A DNA stretch of 32,173 nucleotides, from positions 1 to 32,173 of the forward strand of contig JAAFJL010000047.1 in NCBI GenBank assembly GCA_013298865.1, written 5' to 3'. Both the position numbers and the translations under genes were made by a program. Below, piece by piece: positions 1-7,888 of the stretch (within the stretch, counting starts at the first letter, position 1; each line of letters starts with the position of its first letter). Origin of the DNA: Cytophagales bacterium. GTDB lineage: Bacteria > Bacteroidota > Bacteroidia > Cytophagales > Spirosomataceae. The notes beneath the pieces were generated by a model. The model was not told the origin of the DNA, ran no database searches, and saw only the letters and a program-made list of their open reading frames with translations.

Positions 1-390
1 TTTTTAGAGAAAAACTAACAATTTTACCCAGATTTTTGCTCATTTACATAAAAGAATATGAACCAGAAATACTTATGAATAAACCGTAGCTCAGCAGCCA
101 CAATGGAATTGGTGAGGGGTCAGGGGAGAAGTTTAAACAAGCCAAGGTTTTAATGGCATTAATAAGTATAGTGTTCCGAAGTTAAATCCTCCATAAACCA
201 AACTTCTACTGATACTATCTATTAACATTTGTTAATTTTGGCAAAACCTCTTATTTTTACAGTAAGGTAATGTCAATTATTTACCAACAAATTTATAGCC
301 GTTTTTATGGCACTAACACATCATAGAAACACCCCACAAGATTTTGATCTGTGGGGTGTTTCGTTTTTTAGGATGATGTAATTCTAATAA
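1..390. other. Gene-free left edge
   Basis: No convincing reading frame or known RNA is visible here. The only clear structure is the plus-strand terminator-like hairpin at 326-369. The phosphatase gene on the minus strand ends at 391, so the 3' end of its transcript lies in this stretch. Confidence 0.6.
326..369 (+). terminator. Strong rho-independent terminator, plus strand
   Basis: A perfect 13-bp stem, GAAACACCCCACA (326-338) paired with TGTGGGGTGTTTC (350-362), is followed by G and six T on the plus strand. On the minus strand no T-tract follows the stem. It therefore best terminates something transcribed rightwards from within 1-325 or from beyond the left edge, although it may also serve the converging phosphatase transcript. 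Confidence 0.8.
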
Positions 391-2232
391 CTATTTAGAA
401 CTTTCAAAGCCCATATTCAGATTCAAGATTTTGGAATATTTGCCTGCATTTTGCCAGTCTAAGGTTTTCAGACGGTAATAAACCTGAGGAATATTATCTG
501 TGGCAGAAGTTTTGTCGATATAACGGTACTGAGCCAATGGCGTAACTTTATTCTTCTGTCCGATAGCTTTTATTTTTGTAATACTCTTATAATTAATGCC
601 ATCCGTACTTTTTTCTATTTCATAAGACTGAACATTTAGTTGTTGGTTAACATCCCATTCCAGTTTTACCCCGTTCTGGATTCGCTGTACGTGCAGATAC
701 TTTATGTCGTACTGTGGTGTTAACCGCATAACCTCTACCCGAAAAGTATCAGCAATACAACTCAATTTATCTTTTACCAAAATCAGGGTATCTGACTGTG
801 GTTTTATTTTGATGGCTTGGGTATTCTGTAAATTTTTATTCCAGATATAATTGCCTCTCCATGAAGGAGTTAGTGTGATTTCATCTTCATAAAATGCTTT
901 CAGACTTATGGATTTATTGACATTTTTTATCATCGTGAATTTGTCTAAAATCTCACCATCTTCGTTGATAAACTTAGCTTCGAGTATATTATTTTCTACT
1001 TCAAAATACAAAGAACCACCTTTTTCCACATAAGAATAATACATGGCTTTGTGCGGATAACCTTCCTTCGGGGTGCCATAGCCACCCGCCGAACCAGCTA
1101 CTACATAAATTGGAGCTTGGTTTTTTGCGTATGGACATGAGTTTTCAGAATTATCCCATTTGCCAGAGGAGGTTTCGGTAACGTGCTTTTTCTCATCAAG
1201 AGTAGTAGAAAATCCGTAATGCCCTTTTATCGGTCTTGATCTTTCGTAGGCATGGGTATGCCCATTGAGTACCAAATCAACTTTGTATTTTTCAAAAATC
1301 GGAACAATATTTTGCCTGATAGCAGTAAGGTCAATTTCTGTATCTGAATTGTGCGACCCCTTCGTGAAAGGTGGATGATGAAAATATACAATCGTCCACA
1401 TTTGTTTGTTAGCAGCTAAATCTTTTTCTAACCAAGCAACCTGATTGTTAGGAGTTTGGAAAAGTTTTCGATTGTCATTATCTAAGGCTTCACTTTCTAA
1501 AGCCACAAAGTGAATGTTTCCGTAATTATAAGAATAGTACCCCTGCGACCCAGACGCAACGCCACCTGCTTCGCCCTTGGTGGGCATCGTGAAAATGCTA
1601 TAATATGCCAATTTCGGATTTGTCATATATCTGTCTGCATTGTCATAATCATGATTTCCTGTGGCAGGATATAAAGGTGATTGCCTCAAGAATTTATCTT
1701 TTGCATAAATACTAAAAAAACCTTTTTCATAGGCGGCATCATCAGAGCCAAAATAAGTATTATCTCCGAGTAATACCCAGAGGTTCAGGTAGTTATCTCC
1801 TAAAGATTTTACAAAAGCATCCCGAACTTTCGTTTGTCTTTCTGTCGCATTACCACAATCGCCCAATGCCCAAACTCTAATTTTCTGAGTAGTATTGGTA
1901 GGAGGGGGCGTAACGAAAAAATAATCTTTTCCGCCAGCCAGTACCTTTGTGGAGGACTCCAAAGAATAAAAATATTTGGTATTAGGAATCAGATTATTGA
2001 GGTTAGTAATGTGTTCAGTTTTAGCATCAGTAACCGAAACCGAAAGATTCAGCACCGAAGGATTTGTTCCATACCTTACAACTGTTGCAGTTTGGGCATC
2101 AGTCCGCCACCGAATTTGCATATACGTAGGCGTAGCCGCCTGGAGGTACGGACCTCTGGATATTTGCTGACTAAAACTCTGGAAATTTATTAGTTGAATT
2201 AGTAGTATAATAATAAAATTAGGGTTCTTCAT
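391..2232 (-). CDS. Secreted purple-acid-phosphatase-like metallophosphoesterase
   Basis: 613 aa. An N-terminal signal peptide (hydrophobic residues about 5-20, ending near SFSQ) predicts export. A fibronectin-like purple acid phosphatase N-domain follows (about 25-110, with RGPYLQ and IRWRTD). The metallophosphoesterase core then shows the metal-binding motifs in order: GDCG, GDNTYFG, GNHDYD, FHHPPF and GHTHAYERS. Such enzymes hydrolyse phosphomonoesters at a dinuclear metal centre outside the cytoplasm. The last 120 residues or so form a beta-rich, FN3-like tail with a YYRLKTLDWQ segment typical of type IX-secreted Bacteroidota proteins, but the protein ends without the usual sorting domain. 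The start lies 13 bp after the barstar-like gene, so the two are probably cotranscribed. The substrate is unknown. Confidence 0.88.
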   Translation of the reverse strand: MKNPNFIIILLIQLINFQSFSQQISRGPYLQAATPTYMQIRWRTDAQTATVVRYGTNPSVLNLSVSVTDAKTEHITNLNNLIPNTKYFYSLESSTKVLAGGKDYFFVTPPPTNTTQKIRVWALGDCGNATERQTKVRDAFVKSLGDNYLNLWVLLGDNTYFGSDDAAYEKGFFSIYAKDKFLRQSPLYPATGNHDYDNADRYMTNPKLAYYSIFTMPTKGEAGGVASGSQGYYSYNYGNIHFVALESEALDNDNRKLFQTPNNQVAWLEKDLAANKQMWTIVYFHHPPFTKGSHNSDTEIDLTAIRQNIVPIFEKYKVDLVLNGHTHAYERSRPIKGHYGFSTTLDEKKHVTETSSGKWDNSENSCPYAKNQAPIYVVAGSAGGYGTPKEGYPHKAMYYSYVEKGGSLYFEVENNILEAKFINEDGEILDKFTMIKNVNKSISLKAFYEDEITLTPSWRGNYIWNKNLQNTQAIKIKPQSDTLILVKDKLSCIADTFRVEVMRLTPQYDIKYLHVQRIQNGVKLEWDVNQQLNVQSYEIEKSTDGINYKSITKIKAIGQKNKVTPLAQYRYIDKTSATDNIPQVYYRLKTLDWQNAGKYSKILNLNMGFESSK

Positions 2233-2245
2233 TAATTTAAAATGA

Positions 2246-2671
2246 TTAATTTTCTGTGTGGTTATTAAATTCTATACCTAAGGTTGTCAGATCGTCTTCT
2301 ATTAAATCAGAAGGTTCAACGTACATTCTTAGTTTTTTGGTATCCTCATCTTTGCGTTTCCACTCCTCGGCGGTTTCGTCCAGAAGTGTCAAGATAATTT
2401 CACGAATATCGTCATTTTCTTCGGACAAGAAATGATCATAATTCCTGAAAATTAAATGGATATTAGTTTCTTTCAACCATTCCAAATCATTCATGATTTC
2501 ATCAAAACCATCGATATTTTTTCCAAAATAATCTGGGAACAACATCGACTGAGCAATATTTTTATAAAACTCACTAATTGTCAAAGATGTTTCACCATCA
2601 ATAATTACTACCAAAGTTTTATCGGTAGAATTTCTTGAATACTTTTCATTTAAAATTGTATAGTTTGCCAT
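2246..2671 (-). CDS. Barstar-family ribonuclease inhibitor
   Basis: 141 aa, no signal peptide, acidic, hence cytoplasmic. The barstar (barnase inhibitor) fold signature is clear: IDGETSLTISEFYKNIAQSM, then LFPDYFGKNIDGFDEIMNDL and WL. In barstar the helix carrying this acidic stretch plugs the RNase active site. The length exceeds barstar itself (about 90 aa) because of a C-terminal acidic extension. A secreted RNase of the matching family is encoded on the same strand at 7889-8479, which makes an inhibitor/toxin relationship plausible though not adjacent. The gene is the first of a likely two-gene unit with the phosphatase downstream. It could instead inhibit another RNase, or have a regulatory role as several non-cognate barstar homologues are thought to. 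Confidence 0.82.
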   Translation of the reverse strand: MANYTILNEKYSRNSTDKTLVVIIDGETSLTISEFYKNIAQSMLFPDYFGKNIDGFDEIMNDLEWLKETNIHLIFRNYDHFLSEENDDIREIILTLLDETAEEWKRKDEDTKKLRMYVEPSDLIEDDLTTLGIEFNNHTEN

Positions 2672-2713
2672 TGGTTTTATTTACGATATTTGACTTTTGC
2701 TTGAAAAAGAAAA

Positions 2714-2741
2714 GTAGTACAAATCTTAAATTTTGTACTAC
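2714..2741 (-). terminator. Inverted repeat upstream of barstar gene; AT-rich terminator or operator
   Basis: Perfect 10-bp arms GTAGTACAAA (2714-2723) and TTTGTACTAC (2732-2741) flank an 8-bp AT spacer. On the minus strand the hairpin is followed by TTTTCTTTTT, which fits a weak terminator for transcripts arriving from the 3-kb region. Its position 43-70 bp upstream of the barstar start also fits an operator. Confidence 0.5.
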
Positions 2742-2821
2742 AACTGTTTGAAAATATAAAGTTGAAGTTAAGAATAAAAATTCAGTTTTGGCTATTCGTA
2801 CTTCTCTGTCACACATTACGC

Positions 2822-2909
2822 TATTTTTGTTTACATCTGTCTGATTAATAGAAACTTACGATTAATTAATGTCTGTCAAATCCCGTTCTGTGTCATGCAG
2901 GTTACGGGA
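2822..2909. repeat. 88-bp dispersed intergenic repeat, copy 1
   Basis: It aligns without gaps to copies at 4950-5037 and 5776-5863, in the same orientation. Against copy 3, 70 of 88 positions match by hand count. The core is GATTAATAGA-ACTTA-TTAATTAAT followed by TTCTGTGT. It lies between the barstar-like gene and the gene unit that ends with the 88-aa membrane protein. Confidence 0.8.
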
Positions 2910-3011
2910 AAATTGCCGTCGCCCGATTGTTGGTGGAAAACACGCAACAAAGGAAGTACGAATAAGTGAATACCAACAATGTCAAAAAAAGTCGTCCGAA
3001 ATGTCTAATTA

Positions 3012-3266
3012 TCAACTTGGATTTCTACTTTTTAATTCTTCGTTAATTGTCTTGATGCTGTTATAATTTATAAACAAGATTGGCGAAAGTCCAAGTGCAA
3101 CAGCAATAAGACTTATTCCCGTTGCTCCTTGCCCAATTGCCAGTAAGGTAGCCATAATGAGTAACACAGTTAGCATACCTGCTAATATTCCTGTTACCAT
3201 TGTTGTAGTTTTTTTCTTTTTGATTAGCTCTTCTGTTGTTAATTCGCTAAAATTTTCTTTCGCCAT
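3012..3266 (-). CDS. Small two-TM membrane protein
   Basis: 84 aa from the second ATG (MAKENFSELTTEEL), with an alternative ATG four codons upstream at 3278. An amphipathic lysine-rich N-terminus (TTEELIKKKKTT) precedes two hydrophobic helices, about residues 24-47 and 50-69, and a short charged tail. I recall similar small proteins beginning M-A-K-E-N-F-S in flavobacteria, but I cannot assign a function. It is the last gene of a minus-strand unit (glycosyltransferase, 97-aa fragment, this protein) lying between repeat copies 1 and 2. Confidence 0.6.
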   Translation of the reverse strand: MAKENFSELTTEELIKKKKTTTMVTGILAGMLTVLLIMATLLAIGQGATGISLIAVALGLSPILFINYNSIKTINEELKSRNPS

Positions 3267-3317
3267 TTTTATTGCCATTGTTTCTCTATTTTGTTTGTGA
3301 TTATTTTTTATACTTAA

Positions 3318-3611
3318 TTACCAATTCAGTTCTCCTTGAAATAGAGTCCCATTGGGTCTCCAATTCATACCATAAAAATTACATTTACTGTCGTTAACAA
3401 TATCAAGAGAAAATGTAACAATAGGCGAAACTTCTTTATCACTTGTGAAGCCAAATTTCTGAATTACCTCATTGTTTCTTATTCTAAGCATTGTATTTTC
3501 TCTTGCAGCTTTTACAAAAATATCTCCTTTCCATATTTGCATAAACTCGGGATATGGAACGGACAAGTCTAAACTTTTTGTATTAATAATTTTAAGAAAG
3601 CCACAGACCAA
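3318..3611 (-). CDS. Short unknown protein, possibly a gene remnant
   Basis: The open frame is about 97 codons, but the only upstream start is TTG at 3611; the first ATG (MQIWKGD) is at 3542 and gives 74 aa. It has no signal peptide or recognisable domain. The central part (KAARENTMLRIRNNEVIQKF) looks like ordinary folded sequence. The lack of a good start at the natural N-terminus suggests the 3' portion of a longer gene whose beginning was lost when it was joined to the glycosyltransferase gene, which ends at 3635. Function unknown. Confidence 0.4.
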   Translation of the reverse strand: MVCGFLKIINTKSLDLSVPYPEFMQIWKGDIFVKAARENTMLRIRNNEVIQKFGFTSDKEVSPIVTFSLDIVNDSKCNFYGMNWRPNGTLFQGELNW

Positions 3612-3634
3612 GGGAGAGACCGAGGGGAAATTTT

Positions 3635-4897
3635 TTATTCTCCAAAATATTTTTCAATCTCGGATACTGCGTAGTCAAGTCCGTTTTCGTTTCTGATTGC
3701 CTGTCCGACTGTCAAAACATTGTGCTTTATTTCGTCAGTTTGTGCAAGTCGAATTGCTAAAATAAGTTTGTCTGCCGTAAGCAACTTTACTGGAACATGA
3801 ATACCTAAATTTTTATTTTCAACGATTTTGCCCCAAGTTGGTTGGTCAGTATAAAATGAAACAATGATAACTGGTAAGTCGTTTCGTAACATTGTCGCTA
3901 AAGTTCCAGCACCACCGTGAAAAATGCCTACTTTACATTTTGGTAAAATCGCTTCGTGGTTCACATATTTTGTTACAAATAGGTTTCTATGTTTTGGAAT
4001 ATTGTCAAACTGCGACCAACCAGTACAGAACAAAATTCGCTCATTGGTTTTGTCTAAAATTTCAGTCAAAATATTTGTAAACTTCTCTTTGTTTCCTACA
4101 CCATTACTTCCAAAACCTATATAAATTGGTTTGTCGCCTTGATGTAACCATTCTTTTAATTTAATCGTAATTTTATCAAAACTATGTGCTTCTCTTTTTT
4201 GATTTGGAACTGTCAAGAAGCCTGTAATTTTATGATGACTTTCCCAATCTTTGGGCTGAGGTATTAGCGTTGGACTAATGCAATACAAATCTAAGGGCTT
4301 TTGATTGTCAATATATGTTATCAAATTTTCTGTCAGAATAGGCAAACCTAATTCTTGGCGGAACTCATTTGTTTCCTGTTTGACGAATTTCCAATAAAAA
4401 CTCTGAGCAATTTTGTAAGTCAGTTTGTTATACCAAGCGAAATTTAGGAAGTCAAAATCTCCTAAAGGGAATTCCTTCGTCGGCACAACTGGCGGCATAA
4501 AATAGGTCAAAGCAACTTTTTTATTTTGTTTTTCTGCAATGGCACTTACAATTGGAAGTGTCGCAGAGTTGGCAATAATGAAATCTACTTTGCTAATGGC
4601 TTCACAATAACTTTTTCGTAAAGGGACTTTCATATTGTTTAGCACCTTGAAAAAATGTTTCATCAGTTTGATTGTGTTTTCAGTTTGCAAAACACTTTGC
4701 CCTTCTGGTGAATTCATTATTTCTTCGGCATTGCCATAAAGTCCTTGAAACTGAACGCCAAAACCTTCCACAAAGTCCTTGAAGTCTGATGGTGCAGAAA
4801 GCGTTACTTTGTGTCCTCTGTTCATAAGCCCCAACGCCAACGCAATATAAGGTTGCACATCTCCACGAGTTCCGTATGTATAAATTCCAATGTTCAT
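3635..4897 (-). CDS. GT1-family glycosyltransferase (YjiC/sterol glucosyltransferase-like)
   Basis: 420 aa, of usual length for family GT1. The N-terminal acceptor domain opens with the typical IYTYGTRGDVQPYIALA. The C-terminal nucleotide-sugar domain has GFGSNG (261-266), the donor-binding HGGAGT (327-332) and DQPTW (351-355). These enzymes move a sugar from an NDP-sugar to a lipid, sterol, macrolide or other small molecule using a GT-B fold. The acceptor cannot be read from sequence. It is cytoplasmic or membrane-associated, without signal peptide. The gene opens a short minus-strand unit immediately downstream of repeat copy 2, which suggests it arrived as a mobile gene unit. Confidence 0.88.
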   Translation of the reverse strand: MNIGIYTYGTRGDVQPYIALALGLMNRGHKVTLSAPSDFKDFVEGFGVQFQGLYGNAEEIMNSPEGQSVLQTENTIKLMKHFFKVLNNMKVPLRKSYCEAISKVDFIIANSATLPIVSAIAEKQNKKVALTYFMPPVVPTKEFPLGDFDFLNFAWYNKLTYKIAQSFYWKFVKQETNEFRQELGLPILTENLITYIDNQKPLDLYCISPTLIPQPKDWESHHKITGFLTVPNQKREAHSFDKITIKLKEWLHQGDKPIYIGFGSNGVGNKEKFTNILTEILDKTNERILFCTGWSQFDNIPKHRNLFVTKYVNHEAILPKCKVGIFHGGAGTLATMLRNDLPVIIVSFYTDQPTWGKIVENKNLGIHVPVKLLTADKLILAIRLAQTDEIKHNVLTVGQAIRNENGLDYAVSEIEKYFGE

Positions 4898-4949
4898 TTG
4901 TTAAGGTTTGTCAGTTTGAGGAGGCGTTTTAATATGGCACACAGAGTGA

Positions 4950-5037
4950 GATTTTTATTTTTATCTTCTTGATTAATAGATACTTACTATTAATTAATTT
5001 CTGCTAAAACTTGTTCTGTGTGGCAGAAATTATGGAG
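4950..5037. repeat. 88-bp dispersed intergenic repeat, copy 2
   Basis: Ungapped match to the copies at 2822 and 5776 (65 of 88 positions against copy 3 by hand count). Its centre is a perfect hairpin, ATTAATAG (4972-4979) with CTATTAAT (4987-4994). The outer ends carry near-inverted TGGCACACAGA (4935-4945, just outside the aligned block) and TTCTGTGTGGCA (5014-5025). It separates the glycosyltransferase unit from the 220-aa lipoprotein. Confidence 0.8.
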
Positions 5038-5066
5038 AAATTATAATTCGATGCTTTTTTTGGGTT

Positions 5067-5729
5067 CTATTTAGAAGCAACGGTTGTATATATTTTTCCT
5101 TTCCAATACATGGGTTGGCTTGGGTTTTCTTTATGGTCAAAAACAAAATCAAAATTTGCCTTTAAAATTCCTTTCTCCCATAAATTCTTATCTATTTCAA
5201 TTTTTCCGTTTTTGCAAGGATATATTTTTTTCTCTGTCGAACCAACTATGCTATTCAGTTCAATAATTGGAAGGCACTTACCTTTTGTGATTGATAAAAC
5301 TAAACTACTGTGTGTCGCTACGTTATTGTGTGTGAAGCAAACAGTAGTATCTGCGTTTATTCTATTGGCAGTTATAAAATCTGTACCAGTCCACTCATAA
5401 GCCCAAGCGTCAGATTGAATAGAATGAAAATGGTGAGTTGTGTCAATTAGTTGGTAGAAAGCCTTTAATGAGTCTTTGTATATTTTACCCTTTGCATCCA
5501 TCATTCTGTCAATTCCAGACGGACATAGTCCATCGCAACTTAGTTGTCCAAAGTTATTTTTATAAACACCTTCAGGATAATCCCAATTCTTAGTGAAAGA
5601 AAAGTCTCCAGGCAAATTGCTTACCCAACTTATCTTAACCTCTTCGGGTTTAGCTTTTTCGTTGTTATCAGCCAGCCCGCAAGAAACAAGTCCTAATATC
5701 AATAGAAAATATGTCAAATATCTTATCAT
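5067..5729 (-). CDS. Hypothetical lipoprotein
   Basis: 220 aa. A lipoprotein signal (MIRYLTYFLLILGLVSC, with acylated Cys17) predicts attachment to the outer or inner membrane. The mature part is beta-rich with aromatic residues (NNFGQLSCDGLCPSGIDRMM about residues 58-77, CKNGKIEID near 172-180) and four cysteines beyond the lipid-modified one, two of them in SCDGLC. I do not recognise a family. It is a single-gene unit bracketed by repeat copies 2 and 3, one 30 bp beyond its stop and the other 47 bp before its start, which is the clearest example of the repeats delimiting a gene. Confidence 0.7.
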   Translation of the reverse strand: MIRYLTYFLLILGLVSCGLADNNEKAKPEEVKISWVSNLPGDFSFTKNWDYPEGVYKNNFGQLSCDGLCPSGIDRMMDAKGKIYKDSLKAFYQLIDTTHHFHSIQSDAWAYEWTGTDFITANRINADTTVCFTHNNVATHSSLVLSITKGKCLPIIELNSIVGSTEKKIYPCKNGKIEIDKNLWEKGILKANFDFVFDHKENPSQPMYWKGKIYTTVASK

Positions 5730-5775
5730 TTTGATAATACTGTTTTTGCCCCGTTTTCTGTGGCATACATAACAA

Positions 5776-5863
5776 TATTTTTATGTACATCTATCTGATT
5801 AATAGATACTTATGGTTAATTAATGTTTGTCAAAATTCGTTCTGTGTGGCACACACCACGGGA
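5776..5863. repeat. 88-bp dispersed intergenic repeat, copy 3
   Basis: Same length, orientation and core as the copies at 2822 and 4950. A palindromic GTGTGGCACAC lies in its right end, and a related CTGTGGCATACA lies just left of the aligned block (about 5758-5769), echoing the end symmetry seen in copy 2. It sits between the 220-aa lipoprotein start and the deiminase-like gene stop. Confidence 0.8.
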
Positions 5864-5963
5864 CAAGATTGTTTTTCAAGTGTCACACTGAAATGAATAT
5901 CTGTTTTGAACATAATGTTTGGCACTGCATAGCCAACGAACGCTTAGTTGTTAGGCGTATGTT

Positions 5964-7079
5964 TTATTGAGGTTGTTGTTGAGTTACACAATGAACCATT
6001 CCTCCATTTGCGTATAAATTTCTAACATCAATTCCTACGACTGTTCTTGTTGGATACAGTGCTTGAATTTTTGCATTTGCAATTGCATCATTCGGGTCAT
6101 TATAATTTGGTACTAAAACTTTTGTGTTTGCAATGTAATAGTTGACATACGAACCTTTATAACCCAAAATTGTCCCATAAGTTGTCACTACATTATTCTG
6201 TGTCAATGGTAATTTTAAAAATGTGTAAGCAATACCACTTTTATTTTTTGAAGCATATAGTTTGTCAATGTCTGTTTGCTTTACATCGTAATCTAACAAG
6301 TCATTTTGAGCCATTGTTACAATCGTAGTTTGGTTTCCAAATCTTGCAAAACCATCAATGTGCTGGTCTGTTATTTCGAGACCTGCAGCACCGTCTAACC
6401 AAATAAAATTTGTTACGCCTAAATATTTTGTAAAAATTTCTTCTACTTTGGTTTGTGATATTCCTGCATTTCTATTGCTGTTTAGTATGGCACTTTTTGT
6501 TGCCATCAAAGTTCCGTTTCCATCAATTTCCACTGCTCCACCTTCATTTGTCATAACAGCGTTAAGGTCAATTTTTGTTACGCCTTGATCTGTCGCAATT
6601 TTAGAAGGTATTGCATTACAGTTTGAAAATTGTGCTTTGTTACCCCAACCATTAAACCCCCAATCTTCTATTACCAAAGCTCCTGTTTTGTCTCTCACAT
6701 AAATTGGTCCATTATCTCTTGCCCAAACATCGTCAGTCTGATAAATTTTAAAATCTATATTTGTCATTGGAATATTTGCAGCATTTAACAAGCTAATTAT
6801 TCGTGTTTTTTCTGTATTGTCATAAGCAATAATGTGAACTTTCTCACTTGATACCAATTCCTTTGTCATAGCAATCCAAGTGGCATCAATTCTATTGCGA
6901 TAAGTTACTCCATACTGATATTGATGTCCCCATTGCAGCCAAGTTCCTTCGTGTGGTGAACTTTCTTCTGGCATTGTGTATAATATTTCTGTCGAACTTG
7001 TTTGTGCAACATCCTCTGTTTTATTGCAAGATGATACAATCATCAAAATTGCTGCAAGTAAATAATTCATTCTTTGCAT
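5964..7079 (-). CDS. Agmatine-deiminase / peptidyl-arginine-deiminase-like lipoprotein
   Basis: 371 aa. A lipoprotein signal (AAILMIVSSC, Cys18) is followed by a guanidino-modifying enzyme domain over almost the whole protein. Visible motifs are EGTWLQWG (44-51), VWARDNGP (118-125), NEGGAVE (178-184), DQHIDGF (238-244) and the nucleophile region GGMVHCVTQQQP with Cys364. Family members hydrolyse agmatine or arginine-type guanidino groups to ureido products and ammonia. The Trp, Asp, His and Cys expected for catalysis are all present, so activity is likely. A lipid anchor puts it outside the cytoplasm, unlike canonical AguA, so the true substrate may be an external guanidino compound or peptide arginine. 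No putrescine-pathway gene lies nearby. Confidence 0.88.
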   Translation of the reverse strand: MQRMNYLLAAILMIVSSCNKTEDVAQTSSTEILYTMPEESSPHEGTWLQWGHQYQYGVTYRNRIDATWIAMTKELVSSEKVHIIAYDNTEKTRIISLLNAANIPMTNIDFKIYQTDDVWARDNGPIYVRDKTGALVIEDWGFNGWGNKAQFSNCNAIPSKIATDQGVTKIDLNAVMTNEGGAVEIDGNGTLMATKSAILNSNRNAGISQTKVEEIFTKYLGVTNFIWLDGAAGLEITDQHIDGFARFGNQTTIVTMAQNDLLDYDVKQTDIDKLYASKNKSGIAYTFLKLPLTQNNVVTTYGTILGYKGSYVNYYIANTKVLVPNYNDPNDAIANAKIQALYPTRTVVGIDVRNLYANGGMVHCVTQQQPQ

Positions 7080-7239
7080 TTGTTGTTTTTAATTTATTAG
7101 ATGTCGTACTTGTTCCTATATTAATTTCTTCTATCGTTTTCAAGCCTAACATAAAATCTTTGTACCCCTTTCTGTAAATAGGGTGTCCGTCGAACTCTTC
7201 ATAAACAAGAATCTTTGGAATTAGAATTGTCTCTGTCAT
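7021..7239 (-). pseudogene. Truncated N-terminal remnant of a Uma2-family gene
   Basis: From the ATG at 7239 the frame reads MTETILIPKILVYEEFDG then HPIYRKGYKDFM and LKTIEEI, which I recognise as the N-terminal segment of a Uma2 (DUF820) subfamily common in Cytophagales. Such proteins normally run on to about 190-200 aa with the PD-(D/E)XK core. Here similarity stops after about 40 residues, and the frame continues with low-complexity sequence into the lipoprotein gene that starts at 7079. It lies 26 bp downstream of an intact Uma2 gene. I read it as a deletion remnant. Its expression as a 72-aa peptide cannot be excluded. Confidence 0.5.
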
Positions 7240-7264
7240 AGCTTTAAGTGTTTGATTATTAATC

Positions 7265-7828
7265 CTATACAAAAATATCTTCTCCTGATAAAACCAATTC
7301 TTTGAATAATTTAGAAACTAAATTCTCCTTTTCTAAACAATAAGAATAGAGAAGATATCGCTTATTTTCAATTACATATACTTCAATAATTTTATTGGCT
7401 AAATCAACAATCCAGTATTCTTGCACACCATGAAACTCATAAGCCTGCATCTTTTTTCCTCTATCGTTTTTGCCAGTACTCGGCGAAAGAATCTCAACTA
7501 CTAAATCTGGGACACCCTCAACTATGCCTTCATCGGTTAAAATTCCTTTTCTTGCTTCGGAGATAAACAATAAATCAGGCTGATACAAATTGTAAGCATC
7601 TAAATACACATCCATCGGGGCATAAAATACTTCACCTAATTTCTGAGTCAAAACGAATGTTTGGAGTTTCAAGAAAATTCTTCCTGATGCTCGCTGGTGT
7701 TCAAAGTGGGGGGATGATTTTTTTACAATTTTGCTATCAATAAGTTCATAATAGTGGTTTTCGTCGAATATTTCCATTTTACGAAAATCCTCGACGGTAT
7801 ATTTTTCTTCTTCGATTAATAATTCCAT
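7265..7828 (-). CDS. Uma2-family (DUF820) PD-(D/E)XK-like protein
   Basis: 187 aa from the ATG at 7828 (MELLIEEEKYTVEDFRKM); a TTG further upstream (7855) is less likely. The family signature is complete: YELIDSKIV near the N-terminus, YQPDLLFIS in the middle, then VPDLVVEILSPST, DRGKKMQAYEFHGVQEYWIV and VYVIENKRYLL. Uma2 proteins have a restriction-endonuclease-like fold with D, ExE-like and K positions, but their biological role is not established; they are very numerous in cyanobacteria and Cytophagales. Cytoplasmic. A truncated paralogue lies directly downstream and the RNase lipoprotein gene lies 60 bp upstream, all on the same strand. Confidence 0.88.
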   Translation of the reverse strand: MELLIEEEKYTVEDFRKMEIFDENHYYELIDSKIVKKSSPHFEHQRASGRIFLKLQTFVLTQKLGEVFYAPMDVYLDAYNLYQPDLLFISEARKGILTDEGIVEGVPDLVVEILSPSTGKNDRGKKMQAYEFHGVQEYWIVDLANKIIEVYVIENKRYLLYSYCLEKENLVSKLFKELVLSGEDIFV

Positions 7829-7888
7829 GACTTTAATCTGTTTAGTTTTATTCAAAGATAAATAATTAGCTTTTAACTTCTCCTCTGC

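Larger units (their letters stand above)
2672..3011. other. Gene-free spacer holding an inverted repeat and an 88-bp repeat
   Basis: This 340-bp stretch lies between the barstar-like gene and the small membrane protein gene. It holds a perfect inverted repeat at 2714-2741 and copy 1 of the 88-bp dispersed repeat at 2822-2909. Short frames in it show no recognisable protein. Confidence 0.6.

Noticed and set aside
80..140. GTAGCTCAGCAG resembling a tRNA D-arm
   Set aside because: No acceptor stem, anticodon arm or TPsiC loop can be built around it.
5950..5956. GTTAGGC heptamer after the deiminase-like gene, resembling an integron attC core site
   Set aside because: No matching RYYYAAC partner at a suitable distance, no integrase, and the other repeat copies lack it.
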